Source: Erysipelotrichales bacterium (GTDB taxonomy: Bacteria > Bacillota_I > Bacilli_A > Erysipelotrichales > Erysipelotrichaceae). Taken from it: 64,000 nucleotides of DNA. This document shows positions 28,074 to 38,800 of the stretch, in pieces. Every line of letters begins with the position of its first letter. Position 1 is the first letter of the stretch. Position numbers and translations under genes: made by a program. The stretch is taken from positions 1 to 64,000 of the forward strand of contig CAJTIT010000003.1 of assembly GCA_910576345.1 (NCBI GenBank). The letters run 5' to 3'. The notes under the pieces were generated by a model. It was not told where the DNA came from, searched no databases, and worked only from the letters and a program-made list of their open reading frames with translations.

Positions 28074-28780
28074 TCCTCATATTCCTCCTCTAATAAATTC
28101 AACTCCCAATCCGGCTCATATTCAATTGCATTGCGATTCATTGATACATCTTCCTCTTGTAAACAACTAAATATACCTCGTGAAAAATAAAAGTCATTGA
28201 TCATTTCATTTTCAAACATGTATGCCAAATAATCTTCATAATCCGCATTGCTCATTTCTTTTAGACGAAATCCGTTTGCATTAAACTCTTGGATCAATTT
28301 ATCATATTGCTTATACAAATCTTTTTCATCTGAACCTTGAACAAAAATTTCAAAAGAAATTTCTTTATGTGTATCGCAAAACCAACATCCTTTTTCATAT
28401 TGACTCTGCATCAAACTCCTTATGGAAGGATCCTCTTCATTTCTGATTTCTTCTTGAAGTTTTGCAAAATACATTCCCATATCAACAGGTGTAAACACAA
28501 ATCCCCAATAAAGTTTCATCGATAACTGGTTCAAAACAATACGCAAGTCATTGATGATCATCCCTTGTTTTTGAGGCGTGGAAATAAATATATTATGTGG
28601 TGTCAGTTTGACACCTTTAACATAAACTCTCTTTTTCCCACGTTTTAAAATAATGCATTTCTGTCTGATTTCTTCAATATCGCACCACTCTAATGTAGTC
28701 GCTACTTGCTTTTTTTTCTTCAAAGCTACTCTTTTTTTATTGCGAATCTTTCTTTCGCGCTTATTCTTTTTTGATTTCAT
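28070..28780 (-). CDS. Transfer-operon protein, possibly a split VirB4 N-terminal-type domain
   Basis: 236 residues. A very basic N-terminus (KSKKNKRERKIRNKKR) is followed by an alpha/beta domain (LKRGKKRVYVKGVKLTPHNI, VLNQLSMKLYWGFVFTPVDM). Its place between the VirB3-like and VirB4 genes, overlapping both, ties it to the ATPase complex. The reading as a separate N-terminal VirB4-like module is a guess. No catalytic motif is seen. Confidence 0.6.
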   Translation of the reverse strand: MKSKKNKRERKIRNKKRVALKKKKQVATTLEWCDIEEIRQKCIILKRGKKRVYVKGVKLTPHNIFISTPQKQGMIINDLRIVLNQLSMKLYWGFVFTPVDMGMYFAKLQEEIRNEEDPSIRSLMQSQYEKGCWFCDTHKEISFEIFVQGSDEKDLYKQYDKLIQEFNANGFRLKEMSNADYEDYLAYMFENEMINDFYFSRGIFSCLQEEDVSMNRNAIEYEPDWELNLLEEEYEE

Positions 28781-29090
28781 ATTTATGAATCCCTTCCCAA
28801 ATATATCTTTTCGGCGTTCTTCTATAATTAAAATAACATTGTGCGAATATCATAAAATTATGATAAACGCTCAATGTTTGAACGCATATAAATCCTATAC
28901 ATGCCGGCAAAAGTTCCAATACAATCAAAGCAATATTTAGAACTCTAAATTGTGTCAATGTAATAATTACCGATAATAGAGAAAAGACAAGCGTTAGCGA
29001 GAACAATAAAATATCTTGAACACGGTACCTGTTAAATATCAATCTTCCATTTTTAAAATTTTTTGGACTATAAAAGTTCATTGTCTTCAA
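28761..29090 (-). CDS. VirB3/PrgI-like membrane protein
   Basis: 109 residues with two close transmembrane helices (about 27-47 and 50-72) flanked by basic segments. The end RRTPKRYIWEGIHKYE is typical of small PrgI/VirB3-like proteins that sit next to VirB4. It overlaps both neighbouring genes. Confidence 0.7.
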   Translation of the reverse strand: MKTMNFYSPKNFKNGRLIFNRYRVQDILLFSLTLVFSLLSVIITLTQFRVLNIALIVLELLPACIGFICVQTLSVYHNFMIFAQCYFNYRRTPKRYIWEGIHKYEIKKE

Positions 29091-30888
29091 CTCCTTCTTG
29101 TAATACTTTTGGATCCATAGGATCTTTTTCTTTTTTTACAGAATCTCTTAATGCATGTGTAAAATTTGCCATACTTTGCGGCCGTGTATTTCTCTGTATA
29201 TATTGTCCGCGTCTCATAACGGTTCGTTGCCCAAACAACCTGGTAGCTGAAGCTTGATACAAACTGGAAGCGCCAATTGCCGCAACATTACGTAAACCAG
29301 GACGATTATTTTCTTCAGAGGTTTCATTTGCACGATTTGCAAAACGCCTGGCAAAAGATCCTTCCCTTGTCATACGTGGCTCTTCTTGTTTTGATTCATC
29401 TGCTCCAACATTTTCAGAAGAATAATTATCCATACCTTTATCGCTGATGGTTCCATTTGCTCCTCCATCAAAATTACCAAAATTGTCCTTGCCTGACCAA
29501 TAGGACTTATTCATGCCAGCTTTTTCTAGAGCAAGCGATGCTTCACCTTTACTCATTCCATCTATATCAATACCTCTAGATTTAGCCGCATCATATTGCT
29601 TTTTGGTTGGAGACTCTTGAAATGCTTTCGGTGGTATGTCGGAACTCATCCCTGGCACACCCCCATCGCCGTTTCGAACTCTTTGTGGCATTCCTCTTCC
29701 ATAACTAAAATTGTCATTTCCTCCGGACAATGACTCTCCACCTAGAGCACGACCTAGACCATAGGTTCCTGCAGCTCCGACAAAAGCAATTCCTCCTGTA
29801 GCGTAAGAAGCAATGGTTTTTCCTGTATGTGCCATGGTTCGCATGGATTGCATAGCTTGTAATGTATTGTTAATTCCCATACCGTCCCCACCAATAATCT
29901 GTGCAATTGCACCAGGTCCAACTAGAACACATAACATTCCGCCCAAAAACAAAACCGGCTGTGTTGTAATTCCCATATTGATAACACTTGGCGAAGACAC
30001 AATCATCAGCACGAATTTCATTAACATGAACTGAAAGAAATTCGTCAACAAATCTCCTGTGATTAGTTTAGCCCACATACCAAATGATTGATCATCCGGA
30101 TTGATTAAACCGGATATGGGTATAGGAGATATTAAAACTTTCATTCCAATGGAAAATATTCGTTGTGCGATTTGTATTCCCATCATGAAAAACAAATAAG
30201 CAGCTACCAACGCCTCTATCAATAGAAATACGATCATGGTAGTGTCCGGTAAAAAAACATAATCACCATCAGCTCCCAATAGAGATGAAGTTATATTAAA
30301 AACACCACCAAGAATTGGAACACCGTCGAACCAATGATCCAATCCTCCGGCTTCCGTTTCATTAATATTGATCATCGTATAGATTGGATATTTTCCTTGC
30401 GATATTCCATCCATAAACATTTTTGAAGGCATTCCTTCATAAGATGCATACAATTCTGCAATTTCTTTATCTACCTCTGCATTCCCTGTTGTAGGCACTT
30501 TTGCATCAATGGTTTCTCCCGATATAAATATCTGATCAAATTTTTCAACTGCAATACTTCCAATTGAAGTAAAATAACTAACGATGGTTGGCGTAAACAA
30601 AATAACGATGCATATACATCCGATTTTAAAAATAACTGAAACCGGATTATTTTTGACAGCATGGTTCTCATCCATATAAGACTTCAAAAATAAAGCAATG
30701 ATGCGTATAAATATGAAAAAGACCAAGAATACACATATGCCTTCCCACCATTGCCATAAACCACTTTCGTTACCAATGTCAAACGCTATGACTGTCTTGA
30801 TCATACTATAAATACTATCCATAAGGAAAAAGGCTGCTTTGCAAAGCAGCCAAAGTAACCAACGGATAGAATCAACAATCATATCCAT
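29068..30888 (-). CDS. VirB6/TrbL-like polytopic channel protein
   Basis: 606 residues. The N-terminal half has six to seven transmembrane segments (WLLWLLCKAAFFLM, GICVFLVFFIFIRIIALFL, CICIVILFTPTIVSYF, and others near 215, 240, 285 and 315). The C-terminal half (about 370-606) is soluble, glycine- and arginine-rich and of low complexity. This is the layout of VirB6-like (Mbov_0396-type) ICE proteins forming the inner-membrane channel. It overlaps the VirB3-like gene by 23 bases. Confidence 0.8.
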   Translation of the reverse strand: MDMIVDSIRWLLWLLCKAAFFLMDSIYSMIKTVIAFDIGNESGLWQWWEGICVFLVFFIFIRIIALFLKSYMDENHAVKNNPVSVIFKIGCICIVILFTPTIVSYFTSIGSIAVEKFDQIFISGETIDAKVPTTGNAEVDKEIAELYASYEGMPSKMFMDGISQGKYPIYTMININETEAGGLDHWFDGVPILGGVFNITSSLLGADGDYVFLPDTTMIVFLLIEALVAAYLFFMMGIQIAQRIFSIGMKVLISPIPISGLINPDDQSFGMWAKLITGDLLTNFFQFMLMKFVLMIVSSPSVINMGITTQPVLFLGGMLCVLVGPGAIAQIIGGDGMGINNTLQAMQSMRTMAHTGKTIASYATGGIAFVGAAGTYGLGRALGGESLSGGNDNFSYGRGMPQRVRNGDGGVPGMSSDIPPKAFQESPTKKQYDAAKSRGIDIDGMSKGEASLALEKAGMNKSYWSGKDNFGNFDGGANGTISDKGMDNYSSENVGADESKQEEPRMTREGSFARRFANRANETSEENNRPGLRNVAAIGASSLYQASATRLFGQRTVMRRGQYIQRNTRPQSMANFTHALRDSVKKEKDPMDPKVLQEGVEDNELL

Positions 30889-30894
30889 TGATTA

Positions 30895-31230
30895 TCACCC
30901 CAATGAATTTGCCAAACCGAAGATGGTAAAGATCAACGGTATCATTTCTATAATTACCGTCCATTTTATATAATTGATCAGTGTTCGATGAAAAGGATTC
31001 TGCTCACGTTCTTGTTCATCCTTTTGTAGCCAAGATATGCCCGCAATACCAATTCTTGCGATGGCTGCGACAGGTATAACCCATAAAGCAATATTCATAA
31101 TAGGAGTCAGCCATTCCATCAACGTGCTTTTGGCTTGTGCTTCATTAAATTTAGGTGTCGCTGCTTCTACATGTATTGTACTTGCTAGATACATCGTTCC
31201 TATAAGTATTGTTGATTTAATTTTATTCAT
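30895..31230 (-). CDS. VirB2-like (Mbov_0395-type) pilin-like protein
   Basis: 111 residues. A signal sequence (MNKIKSTILIGTMYLAST, cleavage near VEAA) is followed by two hydrophobic helices (LTPIMNIALWVIPVAAIARI and VIIEMIPLIFTIFGLANSL) joined by a charged loop, as in VirB2-type conjugative pilins. An AAGGAGG site precedes the ATG. Confidence 0.78.
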   Translation of the reverse strand: MNKIKSTILIGTMYLASTIHVEAATPKFNEAQAKSTLMEWLTPIMNIALWVIPVAAIARIGIAGISWLQKDEQEREQNPFHRTLINYIKWTVIIEMIPLIFTIFGLANSLG

Positions 31231-31255
31231 CTTATTTTCCTCCTTGATAGTTTTG

Positions 31256-31276
31256 AAGGTGGCAAGTTGCCACCTT
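31256..31276. repeat. Intercistronic palindrome, copy 4
   Basis: AAGGTGGCAAGTTGCCACCTT, starting two bases after the stop of the gene at 31278. Confidence 0.95.
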
Positions 31277-31277
31277 G

Positions 31278-31952
31278 TTAAAGAGCTGGCTCTATTTCCT
31301 GCTCCATCGTATATTCCGGATATAGCATTTGTACTTCTTCCAAAGTGTATAAATTCGTATCAATTTCTTTGTTTTCAATTTGATCAAGCTGCATTGCCAC
31401 ATTCATGATTTCAATGGCATTTGGATTGTTCATATGCTCTTTTACATAACATGTCATTTTCATCTGTTCTATAAATGGCAATTCATTGATTACTTGACAC
31501 ATAAGATTAACGTCTTCCAATTTCTCATTACCAGTTAATCTTAGTGATTTTGTCTGTAATGAAGAAATCATAAAATCATTGTTTCCTCCGTCAACACCAA
31601 GTTCATTCTCTTTAAACTTTACTAAGTCTTTGGATGAAACCGGAAGCGTTATGCCGTGAATTTCAGAATCATTAAATCCGATTGCTTCTACATCGACAGT
31701 AAACATATAATCCTTCATGGAGATGTTCATATATTTTTCTGCTCCTATAACAATTCGATCAGATTCCATTAAAACCTCTTTAGCAGGTCTATAGAATGTT
31801 TCTTTTTCATTTTCATTCAGCTGAAATATGAGATCGTTTTTATTGTCTAACGTACCAGTAGACTGTTCAGCATCAAAATGATATCCTTGTTCTGCTAAAC
31901 AGATTTTTAAATTACTAAATTGTTGCTCATTTTGTACTATTATATATTTCAT
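31278..31952 (-). CDS. Acidic ICE protein, weakly ArdA/antirestriction-like
   Basis: 224 residues, low pI. The C-terminal part (EKLEDVNLMCQVINELPFIE, later IEIMNVAMQLDQIENKEIDT) recalls the helical pattern of antirestriction ArdA-like proteins of conjugative elements, but the match is by eye and weak. It stands between two palindromes with an AGAAAGTGAGGA ribosome site. Confidence 0.45.
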   Translation of the reverse strand: MKYIIVQNEQQFSNLKICLAEQGYHFDAEQSTGTLDNKNDLIFQLNENEKETFYRPAKEVLMESDRIVIGAEKYMNISMKDYMFTVDVEAIGFNDSEIHGITLPVSSKDLVKFKENELGVDGGNNDFMISSLQTKSLRLTGNEKLEDVNLMCQVINELPFIEQMKMTCYVKEHMNNPNAIEIMNVAMQLDQIENKEIDTNLYTLEEVQMLYPEYTMEQEIEPAL

Positions 31953-31980
31953 AATTCCTCACTTTCTATTGAATTAAAGT

Positions 31981-32001
31981 AAGGTGGCAAGTTGCCACCT
32001 A
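31981..32001. repeat. Intercistronic palindrome, copy 5
   Basis: AAGGTGGCAAGTTGCCACCTA, between the large surface-protein stop and the next start. Confidence 0.95.
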
Positions 32002-32006
32002 TTTAC

Positions 32007-34958
32007 TTATTTGAATTCAAAATAATATTTCTGATTATCCAAAATATAGTCTTCATCAGTCGCAAGTTCTTTTAGATAATATTGACCTTTATGATGCACA
32101 GTCGCATAGATCTGCCCAAATACATTTGGTTTCGTGATCGCGACAAGGCTGTCTTTTTCTAAGATCACATTACCTTTATACGTGATATCCTCAGCTGAAT
32201 AAACGCCAAACGTTACCTTGTTGTATATGGTTGGATCATTTTCGAAGATGGATGTTTCCATCAGTTTTGTCACGTTGATCATACCTTTTGATTGATTGTT
32301 CCATATTCCTAATGCGTCTGGATCGAATGTAATAGGTGGATTGGGTATACCACTGGATTCAGTAATGTGTATGATTACTGTTTTATCTGTGGATTTTCCA
32401 AACTTATCTGAAACAGTATAAGTTACATCATAGTCGCCAACTTTTCCAACTTCGATATTTGATTGTTTGATCTTTACTTTATCAGATATATCTCCATCGT
32501 GATCATCGATTGATAGTACATTTTTCAAAAGATCTTCATCCATGATTTTGTCACTTGTTGTAAACCATTTATCGGATGCGAATATTTCTGGTGGATTGTT
32601 TGGAATCACAGTAACTAATGCATCTTTTTCTGCCGTCTTTCCATATTGATCTGTGACCGTATAGGTAACTTTGTATTTACCAGGTTTATCAATAATGGTA
32701 CTATCTGATTTTATTTGAATTTCATCAGTAAGATCATTGTCTTCTGCGTCATGTGCAAATACATCTTTCATTCGTTCCAGATACCATTCAGCTACTGTAT
32801 ATTCGCCCTCGATGAAACGCTTGCTTTCAGCGAATATTTGAATGTGTGGTTGACGATTTTCCAAAACAGTAACATCTACTGTCTTTTCTGTGGTCTTACC
32901 ACGACTATCTGTGGCTGTCAGGACTACTTCATATGCACCAGGTACGATTGGATTAACATTCGTAGATTTGATTGTGACATTATTGGTCAGATCTCCATCT
33001 TCTGCATCGTCTGATGTTACTTGTTTCATAAATTCTTCTTTCCATTCATCATCAGAATATTCATTTTCATAAAATTTGAAACTTGACGCATTGATTGTAG
33101 GTGCATGGTTATACATGACTTCTACATTGATGGTTTTCAACGTAGTTTTATTATGACTATCGGTAACTTTATAGGTTACTTTATAAAAGCCTGGAATAGT
33201 TGGATCTACGAAGTCTTCTACGATTTGAATTTTAGAAGTCAAATTTCCATCTTCGACATCTACAGATGTTACATCTTGCATACAGATTGTGTTTTTCCAT
33301 TCATCTTTGGTGTATTCATCAGAATAGAACGATTTATCCGTAGCGGTAATAACAGGTGGATAATTGTGTTTAATTGTTACATTTATAGGTTTATTTGTGA
33401 TATTACCAACACTGTCCGTTACCTGGTAATTTACTTGATATATTCCTGGATTGTCCATATCGATATTATCAGATGTGACTACAATTTTAGAAGTCAAATT
33501 TCCATCTTCATCATCATTTGCGGTTACATCCTGCAGGCGCAATTGATCAATCCATTCTTTTTGTGTGTATTCAGAATCGTAATACGTTCGATCAGTTGCG
33601 TTTATTGTTGGCGCTTTGTCCCAGATTGCATATAGATTGATCGTCGCATTATTTTCTGTCGTCAAATTTATGACAGATTGTTCATTGGCATATGAGATAC
33701 CTGTACCATCTGATTTCGTATTCCATCCAATGAATGTATGATCTGTACGCACATATTCATTTTCGTTCAATGCTTTTGATTGATCATACGTATGCGTACT
33801 GTTTGAAACAGAACCAGAAGTCGCACCGTTGCCGTTATACTTGATCGTATAAGTGTTCGGTGTCCATTGTGCATATAGATTGACGACTGCGCCGTTTGTA
33901 TCGGATAAATTCGTCACAGATTGTTTATTTGCATATGGTGTACCTGTTCCATTTGCCTTTGTGTTCCAATTCGCAAATTGATAGCCTGTTTTTGTGAATT
34001 GGTTAGCATTCAATGATTTTGGTTCGTCATATTTGTGCGTACTATTACTCATGGTTCCAGATGTAGAACCATTGCCGTTATATTTAATCTCATATTGTTT
34101 TTGAGTGACAGTAACGTAACGTGTACCACATGCTTGATTTCCTGCTTGATCTGTCGTACATGCTTTAATCCAGTAAGTACCAACCTCATCCATTTTCAAC
34201 CATTCAGTGGTAGGAGTTAAAGAAGTCCAAGTGCCGTTAGAGTTCTGTTTTTTGATTTCAAAAATAGATGCGTTTTTACTGATAAACGCATCCACATACG
34301 CTGGAACTTGTTCAATCTGCTCATCTTCATCAGAGAAGAAGAAACCAGTAGCTGTTGGATTTTTGTTGCCTGCAGAAGTTCCTGTCGCTCCGTCTGTCCA
34401 TAACGACTGCCAAGTACGTTTTCCACTTGACACTTCTCCAGCAGTCCATGTGCCATCAATGCCATATACGATCGGATCATGTCCGAAACGTGATATGTCA
34501 ATTACAAAATCCGCATCTCCAGTGCCGGCTACACCGCTAGAGTCGCCACGTATCGTGATGGTGTTGCGCCCTGGTACAAGAGTTAGATTTAGCCATTTAT
34601 CCCTGGTGTAGGTTCCAGCTGGTCTAGTCCCGTTATGTTTATCATAGAAACCAAGATAAACATTGTTATATATACTATTTGTAATATAAACATGATCACT
34701 CATGATTGGAATGGGAGATCCGCTGATAGAGAAATATTGACCGAGCTTATATTCTGCTTTTTCGGTTATTGGATCATAACTGGTTCTTATCAACTGGTAA
34801 CTGAACGTTACAAACGTACTTCCTATATGATGTCCACCATCGCTCTTGTCAATTCGTGCTGGAGGTTCTTCAGCTTTTGTATTCATGATACCTGTACAAA
34901 AAAAGCAACCACATACTATTGCGATTAAACTCATAATGCTAAGACATTTCTTTATCAC
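32007..34958 (-). CDS. Secreted InlB-repeat / Ig-like / SpaA-type surface protein
   Basis: 983 residues from a GTG at 34958 preceded by GGAGG at spacing 8. A signal peptide (KKCLSIMSLIAIVCGCFF) is followed by an N-terminal domain, two Listeria-Bacteroides InlB repeats (YEIKYNGNGSTSGTMSNSTH and YTIKYNGNGATSGSVSNSTH, each with FxxWNTK), five to six Ig-like units of about 75-80 residues (pattern PxINATDRTYY...DDEDGNLTSK...YQVTDSVGN) and a final SpaA-like domain (VTFGVYSAEDITYKGN, YYLKELATDEDY) that is truncated at the stop. No LPxTG is present. The last domain resembles repeats in the 1.5-kilo-residue adhesin encoded upstream, which suggests shared ancestry or joint assembly. Confidence 0.85.
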   Translation of the reverse strand: MIKKCLSIMSLIAIVCGCFFCTGIMNTKAEEPPARIDKSDGGHHIGSTFVTFSYQLIRTSYDPITEKAEYKLGQYFSISGSPIPIMSDHVYITNSIYNNVYLGFYDKHNGTRPAGTYTRDKWLNLTLVPGRNTITIRGDSSGVAGTGDADFVIDISRFGHDPIVYGIDGTWTAGEVSSGKRTWQSLWTDGATGTSAGNKNPTATGFFFSDEDEQIEQVPAYVDAFISKNASIFEIKKQNSNGTWTSLTPTTEWLKMDEVGTYWIKACTTDQAGNQACGTRYVTVTQKQYEIKYNGNGSTSGTMSNSTHKYDEPKSLNANQFTKTGYQFANWNTKANGTGTPYANKQSVTNLSDTNGAVVNLYAQWTPNTYTIKYNGNGATSGSVSNSTHTYDQSKALNENEYVRTDHTFIGWNTKSDGTGISYANEQSVINLTTENNATINLYAIWDKAPTINATDRTYYDSEYTQKEWIDQLRLQDVTANDDEDGNLTSKIVVTSDNIDMDNPGIYQVNYQVTDSVGNITNKPINVTIKHNYPPVITATDKSFYSDEYTKDEWKNTICMQDVTSVDVEDGNLTSKIQIVEDFVDPTIPGFYKVTYKVTDSHNKTTLKTINVEVMYNHAPTINASSFKFYENEYSDDEWKEEFMKQVTSDDAEDGDLTNNVTIKSTNVNPIVPGAYEVVLTATDSRGKTTEKTVDVTVLENRQPHIQIFAESKRFIEGEYTVAEWYLERMKDVFAHDAEDNDLTDEIQIKSDSTIIDKPGKYKVTYTVTDQYGKTAEKDALVTVIPNNPPEIFASDKWFTTSDKIMDEDLLKNVLSIDDHDGDISDKVKIKQSNIEVGKVGDYDVTYTVSDKFGKSTDKTVIIHITESSGIPNPPITFDPDALGIWNNQSKGMINVTKLMETSIFENDPTIYNKVTFGVYSAEDITYKGNVILEKDSLVAITKPNVFGQIYATVHHKGQYYLKELATDEDYILDNQKYYFEFK

Positions 34959-35100
34959 AATGATTTCCTCCTTTCTTTTTTTGTTCTCTTTCCATAAATA
35001 ATTCTTTTTGAAACTTCTTAAATTTTTCACATCTTGAGCTTAGTGAACAAGGTGCATCCGGTAAGCACGTTAAACATGGTGCTTTTACATATTTTTTCAT
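34939..35100 (-). CDS. Small cysteine-motif protein (53 residues)
   Basis: MKKYVKAPCLTCLPDAPCS then SLSSRCEKFKKFQKEL and a basic tail. The C-x2-C-x5-C-x5-C pattern suggests a metal site and resembles the protein at 55857. The ATG is 2-4 bases past the upstream stop, so translation is probably coupled. It overlaps the next gene by 20 bases. Confidence 0.55.
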   Translation of the reverse strand: MKKYVKAPCLTCLPDAPCSLSSRCEKFKKFQKELFMEREQKKKGGNHCDKEMS

Positions 35101-35101
35101 A

Positions 35102-35512
35102 TCATTTACAATCAAAGCCGTATGATTCCAGTTTTTCAGCAAATTCCTGCAAGGATACTTCGTCTTTTATATCAGTCACTGACATCTTATAAATCACAGC
35201 GTCTTTTCCACTGTAATCTACAGTGATTCCTGAACTTTTTGATACTTCATCATCCACTTCAATAATATATTTGACACTATCTAGCCATTCTGCTTTCATA
35301 TCATCTGTAAAGTCCTCTTTTTCAACTCCAATTACTTCATATGGCACTTTCAATTGCAGGTTTGCTTTTTCAACTTTGTCTTTAGATGCAGTCGCAGTAA
35401 ATGTAAATTCATATCCGTCATTGTTGATAATACAAGTCTTTGTTTCTTTTTTAGAAGTACATCCTACTAAGCAAAATACACAAGCAATAAATCCTATAAT
35501 CATTTTTTTCAT
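35102..35512 (-). CDS. Small lipoprotein (DUF1307-like)
   Basis: 136 residues. The lipobox CVFCLVGCTSKK places the lipidated Cys at residue 18. The mature domain (ETKTCIINNDGYEFTFTATA, KVEKANLQLKVPYEVIG) has the alternating pattern of DUF1307-type lipoproteins. The protein is anchored outside the membrane. The role is unknown. Confidence 0.7.
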   Translation of the reverse strand: MKKMIIGFIACVFCLVGCTSKKETKTCIINNDGYEFTFTATASKDKVEKANLQLKVPYEVIGVEKEDFTDDMKAEWLDSVKYIIEVDDEVSKSSGITVDYSGKDAVIYKMSVTDIKDEVSLQEFAEKLESYGFDCK

Positions 35513-35543
35513 TTTCTTTGTCCTCGCTTTCTTTAAAATGCAA

Positions 35544-35564
35544 AAGGTGGCAAATTGCCACCTT
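35544..35564. repeat. Intercistronic palindrome, copy 6
   Basis: AAGGTGGCAAATTGCCACCTT; the central base differs from copies 1-5. Confidence 0.95.
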
Positions 35565-35567
35565 ACA

Positions 35568-35789
35568 CTAAATTTCCATATTTTCGTCTAAATCCGGATC
35601 CGTCATACCATATTCACATTCCAATAATTGCTCAATATCGTTATATCCGGTTCTTGAATAAACAATATTGTTTAGCGCCTCCATGTTGTATCCGTTTATA
35701 TCGGTTACTACTTTCAATGTCTCTTGACTGGCTATTTCATTATCTTCTAAAAAATCATATACTTCATCTACAGTTTTTGGGTATTCCAT
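35568..35789 (-). CDS. Small acidic ICE protein
   Basis: 73 residues, strongly acidic (ending TDPDLDENMEI), predicted helical, no motif. It lies between two palindromes, with AGAAAGTGAGGA before the ATG. Confidence 0.55.
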   Translation of the reverse strand: MEYPKTVDEVYDFLEDNEIASQETLKVVTDINGYNMEALNNIVYSRTGYNDIEQLLECEYGMTDPDLDENMEI

Positions 35790-35823
35790 AGTTAATCCTC
35801 ACTTTCTGTTTATTGGTTTATAA

Positions 35824-35844
35824 AAGGTGGCAATTTGCCACCTT
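35824..35844. repeat. Intercistronic palindrome, copy 7
   Basis: AAGGTGGCAATTTGCCACCTT; the centre base is again changed while both arms are kept. Confidence 0.95.
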
Positions 35845-35856
35845 ACTTAACATCAC

Positions 35857-38800
35857 TTAATTTATATTTTGTTTTTTACGCTTATATAACAGTAACAATG
35901 CAAATGCACTTATCATACATACAAGCGTATATGACATGATATTGGTATTGTCTCCGGTGCCGATGGTTGGTAAAGGTTGATCCGGGTACACAATAATTCT
36001 TGTCTCTTTGTCACCGGAAACCCAATCTTCATCAATGGTCACTTTTACCACTTCATCAGATAATTCATAACCAACTGGTGCTGATGTCTCTTTGATATAT
36101 ACAGTAGAACCGAATTTAATATCATCAAAATGGGCTATACCATCTTTTCCGGTTTTTACTTCTTTGATTGGCTGTGTGCATTCTGGGTCAGAATACATTG
36201 TAAATCCGGCATACGGAAGTACTGTGTTATTGTCGTAGTAGTCTACCTTTTTGATGTCGATATAAGATTTGATTAAATTATTATCTACATCGATTGTTTC
36301 CACTTGTTCATTTGTTTTTATCATAATTTCAAATACTTCATCATTGAGTTCATAAAAATCTAACGCTTGCTTTTCTCTGATAAAATACGTACCTCTTTCA
36401 AGTTCATCAAAGGCAAGATAACCACTTGCATTAGTTTTACCTGTTCTAATGATATTTTTGAATTCTTTATCAGTCGAAACTTCAAATACGACACCGCCTA
36501 AGAAGTTTTTATCTTCTTCAGACAAAGTTTTAATTGTCTCGTTATTCTTTTGTAAAGCCATTTCCCTACGACTCAAGAATACTTCATCTTTTGTATATTT
36601 TAGGATTTCTATTTTTCCACGGATCAGTTCATTTTCAATCGGTTTGCCTTCATTGATATTTACAGTAAACTCTTTTACTTCTTCACCTTGATATTCGATT
36701 ACAAAATCATATTCGTTTGGATCCAAAACATATTGTTCGTTTGTTTTCAATTCTTTAAAATAATAAGATCCAATTGGAAGATCGTATGTGTTAATCAAAT
36801 GACCGTTTTCATCGATTTTTGAAGTTCCGATCAAAGCATCATGCTTGATTGCGATGTTTCCCATATAGTCATGAATATCAGATCTGGCGTACAGTCCAAA
36901 CACTACATCATCATATGCTTGTTCATTGATGAAGGTTTCTTGTGTTTCCAAGTGTTTGGTTAAATTGATATTCGCCTTTGCGCGTGTATTGTTTATCGTT
37001 ACCAAATTCAATTGAATTTCTTCTTTACCGTTTGGGGTAATTTCAAATTCATACATTGTTTCATCTTTAATGTAGCCAACAGGCACACCGCTTTCATATG
37101 CTTTGTATTTTCCTACCGGTAAAAGCAATGAATCTACTGTATTCCATTCGGATGATAGCTCCGTTACAATATCACCTTTTTTAAAATGCTCGGTTCCATC
37201 CCATGTGGTAATGTCTTCTGCGGCTTCAACAGTTAATATGGATCCCAATAATGAACCTTGCGACCACACCGGATGATGTTCCGTTCCAAATTCCCCTTCC
37301 ACCAGCTCAACATTTTTAAATGATTCTCCTGTTTTGGTAAATTGAACAATACCTTTCACTTGCTTATTGGTAAGATCCAACTTTACAATTTCTACATCAT
37401 TTATCGTTACCTCATAAACGGAAGGATCATATACATAACCATTGATGACCATATCATGATTACCATCGTATTTTTCACGCACATAGTACATGTGATTGGC
37501 TTCTAATTCTTCAAATAAAAGTCGTCCATTTTCATCTGTACTTGATGTTTTGATAATCTCATTAAACTCTGGATCGATTGCCAATTCAAAAGGAACATTG
37601 ACCAAAGGTTTTTCGCTTTCTTCATCCAGCTTATAGATTTCTAAGGATCCACGTTTCAATAGATTATATATAGGTTTTCCTTGATTAACAGATAAGGTTG
37701 TCAGCTGGTCACCTTTGTAAGTAAATTCAAAAGGATATTTGTTTTCATCCAAAACATAATCATCATTTGTGCTTAGTTCTTTGGCATAGTAAGAACCTGC
37801 TTGTGTCAATTGTAAATTGAAATTTCCTGCAGAATTTACAGTACTTAAACCTACCAAGCTGTCTTTCTCTAATCCTGGTACATTTTCCGAATAGAAACCA
37901 AACAATACATCTTTAATGGAACCAGTATTTTCAAAGATAGATTCTTCCATATTTTTCGTGTCCAAAATCAACGCTTTTTGTTTGTCATTTTCTATTTTGA
38001 GTATTTCATCAAATTCAATTTCGTTACCATTTTCATCTAAATAGGTTGGACTAACTACCGCAGTGTCTTGATCTACATAATCAAACCGAAAAGTATAAAC
38101 GGTATCATCAACGACATAACCTTCTTCAGTTTCAATTTCTTGAAGTGTATAAAGATTATTCCCTTCTGTACCAATTGGAAGCAAAGGAGATGCGGTAATG
38201 TTTATGCCGTCTGTGGTCATTGTCGTAACTTGTCTTCCTGCTTTATACCATACCTTACCATCTGCGCCAATAATGTCAGTTTTTGCCTTTATTTCAAAGG
38301 TTACATTAGGAAGTAACCCAGTTTCATATTTTGGCGTATACAAGTCGCCATATTCAGTAGGAGTGCTTTCATAACCTTTGAAAAGCTCCGCTTGTTTGTC
38401 GATTTTTACTTGGCCTTTAACCGGAGCATCATGCATTTCTACCGTAGTTATCAAAGTTTCATCATCTGGACCGAGTTGCTGATGCCAACCACGTGTAATC
38501 GTAAATGGTATTGGTTCTTTATTTAATAAATATCCTTCTGGACTTTCTATTTCTTCGAGTTGATATGTGCCGGCACGTAATGAGAGTTCCAAAAATACAT
38601 AGCCGTCTTCCGTTGTCTCCCATGTGTCTACACGTTCTGGTAACGGATGCCATTGCCAATAGCTAACATATTCTCCTGGTTTGAAATCTGCGGTTCCGGA
38701 TACACATTTCACTTTGAATTTCATTCCAGATAAAGGGACGATATTTTCAGTTTCTGCATCTCGTTTATAAACTGCCAATTTGGTTTTCAAAATATTGTCA